Of a stretch of 7,320 nucleotides of DNA, positions 1 through 5,407 are shown in pieces. A program made the position numbers and the translations under genes. The notes beneath the pieces were generated by a model. That model searched no databases. It was not told the origin of the DNA and saw nothing but the letters and a program-made list of their open reading frames with translations. This DNA comes from Candidatus Aminicenantota bacterium (GTDB lineage Bacteria > Acidobacteriota > Aminicenantia > Aminicenantales > Aminicenantaceae): the NCBI GenBank assembly GCA_030620655.1, contig JAUXEH010000137.1:1-7320 (forward strand), written 5' to 3'. The stretch's first letter is position 1, and each line of letters starts with the position of its first letter.

Positions 1-5
1 CCGAA

Positions 6-75
6 GGGTAAAGAATGCCGATGATTATTATGAGTTTTATAAAGGAAATATCGACATTCTTTATGAATAATTCAG
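6..75 (+). repeat. Hairpin-forming intergenic repeat, copy 1
   Basis: First of two direct copies of a ~70-bp unit (the other is 195-265), with roughly 62 identical positions by hand alignment. The arms TAAAGAATGCCGAT (9-22) and ATCGACATTCTTTA (50-63) pair at 13 of 14 positions, with one C-A mismatch (18/54), around a 27-nt loop. The 3' half of the loop (TTTTATAAAGGAAAT) and the tail TTATGAATAATTCAG are identical in both copies, whereas the 5' half of the loop differs. It begins near the window edge, so further copies may lie to the left. It could be a small non-autonomous mobile element or a structured regulatory unit. I do not recognise a named family. Confidence 0.8.
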
Positions 76-90
76 ACACCTGATTATTCA
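64..90. other. Short hairpin made by the repeat tail and an inverted copy of it
   Basis: The conserved tail of copy 1, TGAATAATTCAG (64-75), is followed after ACAC by CTGATTATTCA (80-90). The two form an 11-bp stem with one bulged T and a 4-nt loop. No T-run follows, so it is not a classical terminator. Copy 2 has no such partner, so this hairpin is specific to copy 1. Confidence 0.5.
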
Positions 91-194
91 CGGGCCGAGA
101 TTGGTATAGCGACAAGGAAGTGGCTCATGAGCTGTAGTGTACTACTGCGATTGGGCCACGACGATGTCGATGTGCTGAGATCGGCTCGCCAGGA

Positions 195-265
195 GGGTAA
201 GAATTGCCGATGATTTTGGAGGGATTTTATAAAGGAAATATCGGCAATTCTTATGAATAATTCAG
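195..265 (+). repeat. Hairpin-forming intergenic repeat, copy 2, abutting the leader of the disulfide reductase gene
   Basis: Second copy of the unit at 6-75. The arms TAAGAATTGCCGAT (198-211) and ATCGGCAATTCTTA (240-253) are perfectly complementary over 14 bp, around a 28-nt loop. Compared with copy 1, the left arm has lost an A and gained a T, and the right arm carries the matching changes, so pairing is kept while sequence drifts. The tail contains the dyad TGAAT-A-ATTCA (254-264), which ends 8 nt before the GGAGG of the next gene. The repeat therefore occupies most of that gene's leader or promoter region. The stretch 76-194 between the copies has small palindromes (GCTCATGAGC at 123-132 and GTAGT-GT-ACTAC at 134-145) but no ORF I can support. 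Confidence 0.85.
204..233 (+). promoter_or_regulatory. Weak candidate sigma70-type promoter inside repeat copy 2
   Basis: TATAAA (228-233) matches the -10 consensus at 5 of 6 positions. TTGCCG (204-209) matches the -35 at 3 of 6, with an 18-nt spacer. If real, the repeat would supply the promoter for the downstream reductase gene with a leader of about 45 nt. The same TATAAA is present in copy 1 (38-43). The -35 box is poor and overlaps the left arm of the hairpin, so this is only a candidate. Confidence 0.28.
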
Positions 266-283
266 GTATTAAGGAGGAGACCG

Positions 284-1627
284 ATGGCCGATTTTCTTAT
301 CATAGGAGCGGATGCGGCCGGATTGTCCGCGGCCGTCCAGCTCAAGCGAAGATTGCCCGGTACAGAGATCAAGGTCATCAACAAGGGCCGGATCATCTCC
401 TACGGCGCGTGCGGCATCCCCTATGTCATTTCCGGGGACATCTCCGGATCTCAGAAGCTGGTGCACTTCACCCCTGAGAGTTTTGAAAAGGAACGGGGGG
501 TGCCCGTGCACATCCTGCAGGAAGCCGTGGACGTGTTTCCCCAAGAGCACACGGTCGAGATCCGGGATTTGAACACGGGAGAAACATACCGGGAAGCCTA
601 TGGGAAGCTCCTGATCGGCACAGGAGCCCGGCCCGTTCGGCTGCCGTTTATCGATTATGCCCTGGAGGGGGTGTTCAACCTGCACACCATCGAGGACCTT
701 GATCGTGTCCTCCTGTTCCTGGAGGAGGAGAAGCCGGGGGAGGCCGCCATCATCGGGGCCGGCAACGTCGGCCTGGAGCTGGCCGAGGCCCTGTCTCACA
801 AGGGGATCCGGGTCCGGATATTCGACATCGCGCCGGAGCCCGCCTTCCAGTGGCCGCCCCTGATCCGCAGGGCCGTGGCCGGGAAGATCAAGGAGAAGGG
901 GATCGACTTTCTGGGGGGGACCGCGATCCGGTCGCTGGAAAGGCGAAACGGACGCCTTTCCCTGGGCACAGACGATGCCGCCGCTTATGAGGCGGACGTG
1001 GTATTCTCGGTCGTGGGTACGGTGCCGGCCACAGAATTCTGCCGTGACAAGCTCAACGCCAAAAAAAACGGGGCCCTCTTTGCGGACCGGCGCGGCCAGA
1101 CCTGTGATCCGGACATCTACGCTGCCGGAGACTGTGCCTCCGTGTATCACCGCCTCCTGGACCGGAACGTCTATTTCCCTCTGGGATCCACCGCCAACAA
1201 GATGGGCCGCATCGCCGGCATCAACATGGCCGGAGGGGACATCCTGTTCCCGGGGATCGTCGGCACCCAGATCCTCAAGTTCTTCGAGCTGTCCCTGGCC
1301 AAGACCGGGCTCAGTCAGGAGGAGGCCGAAAAGGAAGGATTCCGGGCTCGGCGGTTCTCCGCTGCCCGGCCGGATAAGGCCGCCTATTTCCCGGGGGCTG
1401 CACCGGCCAAGGTCGAGGTCGTGTGCGAGGAGGATTCCGGCGTGCTCCTGGGCGCTGCCGCGGTCAGCGAAACCAATGCCGCCCAGTTCATCGATGCGGC
1501 GGCCGTGGCAGTCTTTGCGGGCATGGGCATCGAGGACCTGGCATGGTTCGATTCCGCCTATGCGCCTCCCTTCGCGCCGGTGTGGAACGCGCTGGTATCG
1601 GCCGCCCTCAAGTCCTCCAAAGCGTGA
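284..1627 (+). CDS. FAD-dependent pyridine nucleotide-disulfide oxidoreductase (CoA-disulfide reductase / NADH oxidase family)
   Basis: A 447-residue cytosolic flavoenzyme with no signal peptide. The N-terminal FAD fold shows IIGADAAG (residues 6-13). The single redox cysteine lies in SYGACGIPY at Cys43, the position used in CoA-disulfide reductases. Next come the ATG-like motif LIGTGARP (110-117), an NAD(P)H fold with IIGAGNVG (156-163), and the second FAD motif DIYAAGDCA (277-285). A C-terminal dimerisation domain includes SAYAPPFAPVW (424-434). Asp181 after the second beta-strand favours NADH over NADPH (inference). The His of NADH peroxidases in the first glycine loop is replaced by Ala. 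No rhodanese domain is fused, and the length is normal for the family. Family members reduce CoA disulfide, polysulfide or O2 using NAD(P)H; the substrate here cannot be fixed from sequence. GGAGG at 273-277 lies 6 nt before the ATG. Confidence 0.94.
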   Translation: MADFLIIGADAAGLSAAVQLKRRLPGTEIKVINKGRIISYGACGIPYVISGDISGSQKLVHFTPESFEKERGVPVHILQEAVDVFPQEHTVEIRDLNTGETYREAYGKLLIGTGARPVRLPFIDYALEGVFNLHTIEDLDRVLLFLEEEKPGEAAIIGAGNVGLELAEALSHKGIRVRIFDIAPEPAFQWPPLIRRAVAGKIKEKGIDFLGGTAIRSLERRNGRLSLGTDDAAAYEADVVFSVVGTVPATEFCRDKLNAKKNGALFADRRGQTCDPDIYAAGDCASVYHRLLDRNVYFPLGSTANKMGRIAGINMAGGDILFPGIVGTQILKFFELSLAKTGLSQEEAEKEGFRARRFSAARPDKAAYFPGAAPAKVEVVCEEDSGVLLGAAAVSETNAAQFIDAAAVAVFAGMGIEDLAWFDSAYAPPFAPVWNALVSAALKSSKA

Positions 1628-1656
1628 CCATGGGGCCGTCCATCGATGCCGGCCAC

Positions 1657-1685
1657 TTGACACATGAACCGAGCCCCCCTACAGT
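1657..1685 (+). promoter_or_regulatory. Predicted sigma70-type promoter for the SGNH hydrolase gene
   Basis: A perfect -35 TTGACA (1657-1662) is followed after exactly 17 nt by TACAGT (1680-1685), 4 of 6 matches to the -10. It lies in the 97-nt gap after the reductase stop codon. It would start transcription near 1692, leaving about 33 nt before the preferred ATG. This suggests the hydrolase gene can be transcribed independently of the reductase. Confidence 0.55.
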
Positions 1686-1724
1686 AGGAATATCTCTGGA
1701 GGAAGTGTGTCCGAGGAGGAAACC

Positions 1725-3380
1725 ATGCGTGTGAAGCCTGTACCATCCCAAGGGAGGCTTTTTTGGACAGCCGGGCTCTGCCTCTGCCTGGGGCTCTGGG
1801 GACATGTTCTCGGTTTCGCCCCGGCTGGGCAGGACGGCGCTGACCAGGAGGCCCTGATGGATACGGCCGGGAGGCCCAAGGTCCTGCTTCTGGGGGTGGG
1901 CGACAGCCTGACACAGGGGACCATGGACGCGGTCAACAACAAGACCAACACCCAGAATGCCTTCCTCCAACGGGTCTGGAAAATGCTGCGCAAGTCCGGG
2001 CGGAGGGTGAAGTTCGTACAGCCCTTCCTCTCAAACACGGGCGACCGCCTGAATCCGAACAGCGTCCCCTCCAACCTGGGGGTGGACGGGGAGGACATAT
2101 TCTCCCTGGTGGGCCTGGAATACGGGAAGCGGGTGGGGGCGGCCACGAACGATCCCGTCGACCATTTCTTCTGCAACCAGCCCGAGCCCTATCTTTTAAA
2201 GGACATGCACGACAAAGTCCTCTATCCCATCAATCTGAAGGCCGGGAAGGACGTGACCCAGCTGGATGCCCTGATCTGGCGCCTCAACAACCGCACCATC
2301 CCGGCGGTGGTCTGTTTCTGGGTGGGAAACAACGATTCGGGGATGGCGGCCCTGGGGCTGGGTGGCAAGAACCCGGAGTTCCTTCCCATCCCCTATCAAC
2401 AGATCAAGTCCAAGCTCGATTTCAGCCTGCAGTTCCTGCTCGATTACGGCTTGAGCCGGGGGGACGTCTCGTTCTCCCCCTACACACCGGACAACATATC
2501 CCGCAACCTCACCGACGAGGTGGATTTCATCGCGCAGTATGACAACGTGATGCTTCGCCTCAACAGCGAGGCCGACCTGACCACGGCGGACATCTTTTTA
2601 TGCACCTTTCCCTATTACTGCGATGTCGGCTATCTCTTCGACCGCGAGGACCTGGCGTTCTATCTGAACAGGGATGGTTATCAGGTCCCCGAGTTTGGGG
2701 GGCGGGTCTCGCTCCTGACGTTTTTCTGCATGTATGCCCTGCAGATGAGCAATGAGACACAGGCTCTGGACCGGATCCTCCAGCAGGAACACGATGTCGT
2801 GCTTTCCCTGACCGACTCCCGTGAGTACCCGGCCATCAAGTCCCGCATCGATGCCTTCAACCGTATCGCCAAGTCACAGCCCGGCGTCCACATCATAAAG
2901 ACCGGGAGGAAGCTTAACAGACTCTTCAACAGGGGGCTGAATGTCAACGGGACCAAGCTGACCCGGAGCTGGGGGAGGGGCGGCTCCTTTTCCATTGACG
3001 GCGTTCATCCCGGTCACACCGTACACGCGCACATCGCCAACATCATACTCAAACGGATGAACAGGAAACTGAAGATCAAGGCCCCCCTCAACGACCTGGT
3101 CCCGATCATGAAGGCGGATCCGTATGTGGATCATGACGGCGACGGCTGGGTGAAGGGGCCCCCGGGTGAGGGCTTCGGCAGCACCCGGATCCTGTATCTG
3201 CTGAAAGATGCGGACGGGGACAATGGGACGGACCCGGAGGGAAAGGCCATGATCGACCTCTTGACACCGGATGAGGTCTGGGAGCTTTTCTCGGACGCCC
3301 TTCTGGAGCAGGTTATGGACATCCCCGCCATGCGGACCGAGGCCCAACGGCTCGGGATATGGCCCATCAAGAAGGAGTGA
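1725..3380 (+). CDS. Exported SGNH/GDSL-type hydrolase with C-terminal calcium-binding-like motifs
   Basis: A 551-residue protein starting with a signal peptide (MRVKPVPSQGR, then a hydrophobic core to about residue 30; cleavage near 34-36). The SGNH blocks are in order. Block I is GVGDSLTQG with nucleophile Ser61, block II NLGVDG (117-122), block III GNND (201-204), and block V DGVHP with Asp425 and His428. This predicts an extracytoplasmic ester or acetyl-ester hydrolase; the substrate is unknown. The Ser-His span of ~370 residues is far longer than a minimal SGNH domain, with ~220 residues inserted between blocks III and V. The tail has EF-hand/thrombospondin-3-like Asp clusters, DHDGDG (469-474) and DADGDNGTD (495-503). 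I chose ATG 1725 because AGGAGG (1714-1719) sits 5 nt upstream and the signal peptide then begins normally. An in-frame GTG at 1707 also has a GGAGG and would add six residues. It converges on the next gene. Confidence 0.9.
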   Translation: MRVKPVPSQGRLFWTAGLCLCLGLWGHVLGFAPAGQDGADQEALMDTAGRPKVLLLGVGDSLTQGTMDAVNNKTNTQNAFLQRVWKMLRKSGRRVKFVQPFLSNTGDRLNPNSVPSNLGVDGEDIFSLVGLEYGKRVGAATNDPVDHFFCNQPEPYLLKDMHDKVLYPINLKAGKDVTQLDALIWRLNNRTIPAVVCFWVGNNDSGMAALGLGGKNPEFLPIPYQQIKSKLDFSLQFLLDYGLSRGDVSFSPYTPDNISRNLTDEVDFIAQYDNVMLRLNSEADLTTADIFLCTFPYYCDVGYLFDREDLAFYLNRDGYQVPEFGGRVSLLTFFCMYALQMSNETQALDRILQQEHDVVLSLTDSREYPAIKSRIDAFNRIAKSQPGVHIIKTGRKLNRLFNRGLNVNGTKLTRSWGRGGSFSIDGVHPGHTVHAHIANIILKRMNRKLKIKAPLNDLVPIMKADPYVDHDGDGWVKGPPGEGFGSTRILYLLKDADGDNGTDPEGKAMIDLLTPDEVWELFSDALLEQVMDIPAMRTEAQRLGIWPIKKE

Positions 3381-3411
3381 GATACAGGGCGTAAAAGCCG
3401 CGGTTGGGTTC

Positions 3412-3437
3412 CGTTCAGGGCTGTTTCACCCTGAATG
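3412..3437. terminator. Hairpin between convergent genes, possible bidirectional terminator
   Basis: TTCAGGG (3414-3420) pairs with CCCTGAA (3429-3435) around an 8-nt loop. A G-T and a C-G pair extend it to 9 bp. It begins about 32 nt after the plus-strand stop at 3380 and overlaps the stop codon and last codons of the minus-strand gene. Neither side has a T-run, so it would be an atypical terminator. No better candidate is visible in the 34-nt gap between the two stops. Confidence 0.3.
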
Positions 3438-5271
3438 CCAGTACCCGGTTCCCGTACAGGGTCGGAACGACGAGCAGGTTCTTCCCGGGAATGAATTCAA
3501 AATCCGCCAGGGTGAGCTTGGCATCCATGGTGTTTAGGAGTTCGATCTTTTCCCCGGAAGCGAGGACCTTGTAGATCCGGCCGTTCCAGTCTCCCATGAG
3601 ATAGCTGCCGTCGTCCAGCGCCTGGACGCCATCCATGACCGCCCCGCTTCCCAGTCGCAGCAGGACCGTGACACTCTTGTCGGCCGGATCCACGGCCTTG
3701 AAACAGCCGTCTCCCGAAGTGCCCACGATCAGGCGGCGGCCGTCCCAGAGCAGGCCGTTGGGATTGGGCAGCGTGTCGCTTTCCAGCCAGACCTCGACCG
3801 TGCCGTCCCGGAACCGGTAGATGGCGTGCCGCTGCGAGTCGGAGACGTAGAGCTCCCCCGATCCGCCCACGGCCACATCATTGGGGAACAGGGCGCCGGG
3901 GATGGGATATCGTTCGACCACGGAGCCGGCGGCGATGTCGACGGCCACCAGATTCTTGCGCTCAACCGCGTACAGGCGTGAGCCGGCCAGGGCGAGGCCC
4001 GTCGGCTTGTCCAGCCCCGTGACCCATTTGCGCTCGATAACCTTGCCTTCCAGGTCCAGCTGGGAGATATAATCCGCCCCGAAATTGGAGACGTAAAGGG
4101 CATCGGAGGCCGGGTCATAGCAGGCCGACTCAGGGGCCGCCAGACGTGATGAGGCCTCCCAGGCACCTTCGATGGACTCATGCAGCCACACCGCTTCCCC
4201 GCGCAGAGGCCCGAGCCGGCACATGAATCCCCAGCCGCCGAAGACCTCGCTCACCATGAGCAGGAGCTCATTTTTCCCCTTCTGAAGGGGCAGGAAGACC
4301 GCGTCGTGCAGGCCTACGATGCCGTGAAAGTCCGGATCCCGCCGCCGGAACTCGCTGTTGCCGCGGAAAAGGATCTCCCCGTTCAGGAAGACGCTGATCT
4401 CATCGCTGTAGCCGAAGGTCAGCTTTTTCAGCTTCTCGCCTTGGGAGTCTATGACGGTCCGCGCCAGCACACATTCCGGCGTGGACCCGGTTTTGCGCAC
4501 ATGGGGCGCGATGTCCACCAGGCCCGTGGCCGCGCCCTTTATGTTCTTCCACTCGATCCCGGGCAGATCCTGCTGATCGGGGTGGACCTCGCGGTTGATC
4601 TCTGTGACGCTGAAAGGCTGCGACAGTTCCCAGTCCATGAGCATGCCTTCCCGTGTGATGGGCGGAGGCGGGGGATCGAAAGCCAGGTCGTCGTCGCTGC
4701 GATAGCTGAAGTTTGCGAACTGGGCCAGCTCGTTGGGCGGGCCGCTGAGCCCGATGCCTCCCCTGCCCGGCCCGCGCTTCAGCTCGTGGATGATGAGCGC
4801 CGGTGTGTCGGCCCGGTCCAGGAAGACCCGCGCCTGGGTCCCCTTCACCTCCAGCCTCACGTGCACCCAGCGCTTGTGGGCGATCTCGGCCGAGGCCGTG
4901 CTGCCGTCGCCGCTGTAAAGCTGCCAGCCGCCCAGGCCGCCGTAGACCGGCTGGTACTGCAGGGCGTCGTATTTCCCGCTCTTGTGGGGACGCAGGTAGA
5001 AGTTTTCGTAGGTGTTCCCGGGCTGGATGCGGAACAGGATCCCGCCGAAGCAGCGGCCGCCGTCAAAGGCCATGTCCACCTCGATGACTCCGTTCTCGAA
5101 CTCGATGTCCTTGAGGATAGCCCGGCCCCTCAGGCTCTTCTGCCCGAGGTGATCCACGACCTGACCCTGGAGGTGCCAGTTGTCCTTGGTGAACTCTATG
5201 ATATCGTCCTGGGCGGGCAGCGAAACACAGAGGCCCAGGAACACTATGCCAACACCGATCAATTTCTTCAT
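3415..5271 (-). CDS. Exported protein: LamG-like domain, beta-sandwich and SMP-30/NHL-type beta-propeller
   Basis: A 618-residue protein. Residues 1-20 form a signal peptide with probable cleavage LPA-QDD. Residues ~25-192 resemble concanavalin/LamG or DUF1080-type sandwiches (FGGILFRI, YENFYLRPH, WVHVRLEVKG, ARVFLD). A five-proline linker (200-204) leads to a second beta-rich region (~210-370) with a jelly-roll look (EISVFLNGEILFRGN, KGKNELLLMVSE). Residues ~378-618 form a propeller with blade motifs such as ALYVSNFG, KPTGLALAGSRLYAV, PNDVAVG and ELYVSDS. By position, Glu381, Asn464, Asn505 and Asp547 could be the metal ligands of SMP-30/gluconolactonase enzymes; this is inference. A binding/lyase-like sugar role or a purely structural propeller are both possible. 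AAGGAGG (5277-5283) lies 5 nt before the ATG. The gene is 136 nt downstream of the serine hydrolase gene on the same strand. Confidence 0.9.
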   Translation of the reverse strand: MKKLIGVGIVFLGLCVSLPAQDDIIEFTKDNWHLQGQVVDHLGQKSLRGRAILKDIEFENGVIEVDMAFDGGRCFGGILFRIQPGNTYENFYLRPHKSGKYDALQYQPVYGGLGGWQLYSGDGSTASAEIAHKRWVHVRLEVKGTQARVFLDRADTPALIIHELKRGPGRGGIGLSGPPNELAQFANFSYRSDDDLAFDPPPPPITREGMLMDWELSQPFSVTEINREVHPDQQDLPGIEWKNIKGAATGLVDIAPHVRKTGSTPECVLARTVIDSQGEKLKKLTFGYSDEISVFLNGEILFRGNSEFRRRDPDFHGIVGLHDAVFLPLQKGKNELLLMVSEVFGGWGFMCRLGPLRGEAVWLHESIEGAWEASSRLAAPESACYDPASDALYVSNFGADYISQLDLEGKVIERKWVTGLDKPTGLALAGSRLYAVERKNLVAVDIAAGSVVERYPIPGALFPNDVAVGGSGELYVSDSQRHAIYRFRDGTVEVWLESDTLPNPNGLLWDGRRLIVGTSGDGCFKAVDPADKSVTVLLRLGSGAVMDGVQALDDGSYLMGDWNGRIYKVLASGEKIELLNTMDAKLTLADFEFIPGKNLLVVPTLYGNRVLAFRVKQP

Positions 5272-5295
5272 TTCAGCCTCCTTCCAACCGGATAG

Positions 5296-5325
5296 ATAAT
5301 ACGGATAATCGCGGTGTGGGGTTAT
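5296..5325 (-). promoter_or_regulatory. Weak candidate promoter for the propeller protein gene
   Basis: On the minus strand, TATTAT (5301 to 5296) matches the -10 at 5 of 6 positions. ATAACC (5325 to 5320) matches the -35 at 3 of 6, with an 18-nt spacer. It would give a leader of roughly 18-20 nt before the ATG at 5271. This local AT-rich stretch stands out from its GC-rich surroundings. The gene could equally be read through from the serine hydrolase gene upstream. Confidence 0.3.
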
Positions 5326-5353
5326 CGGACTCAGACAGAGGGGAACCGCGAAT

Positions 5354-5395
5354 AGGGGACAGGTACATTTAGAGTCCCAAATGTACCTGTCCCCT
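5354..5395. repeat. Perfect palindromic REP-like element (GGGGACAGGTACATTT type)
   Basis: AGGGGACAGGTACATTT (5354-5370) is exactly inverted at 5379-5395, giving a 17-bp uninterrupted stem with the 8-nt loop AGAGTCCC (5371-5378). It starts 12 nt after the stop codon of the serine hydrolase gene (minus strand). GGGGACAGGTAC modules are familiar to me as dispersed intergenic repeats in many environmental bacterial genomes, often near REP-type or IS200-like transposases; this is recall, not a search. On the minus strand the stem is followed by TATTCGCGG, without a T-run. On the plus strand only TTTT follows. It could still slow or end transcription between the two minus-strand genes. Confidence 0.85.
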
Positions 5396-5407
5396 TTTCG
5401 ACCCCGC

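Noticed and set aside
6..265. CRISPR array or integron attC sites
   Set aside because: There are only two ~70-bp copies with a 119-bp gap, too long for CRISPR repeats and spacers. No GTTRRRY/RYYYAAC attC boxes are visible.
269..1663. Long minus-strand open frame (464 codons) opposite the disulfide reductase
   Set aside because: It is the antisense shadow of a gene with clear family motifs and a strong ribosome binding site. Its translation is Arg/Gly/Asp-rich with no recognisable domain, as expected in high-GC DNA.
1707..1724. GTG at 1707 as the start of the SGNH hydrolase
   Set aside because: It has a GGAGG upstream, but ATG 1725 has a better AGGAGG at good spacing, and the GTG would put acidic residues (SEEET) ahead of the signal peptide, which is unfavourable. 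It remains a minor alternative.
4180..5295. Long plus-strand open frame (371 codons) opposite the propeller protein gene
   Set aside because: The translation shows no motif or credible start signal, and the minus strand has a signal peptide, domains and a ribosome binding site.
5354..5395. Classical rho-independent terminator for the serine hydrolase gene
   Set aside because: On the minus strand the stem is followed by TATTCGCGG rather than a T-run, and the sequence matches a dispersed repeat type, so it is called as a repeat.
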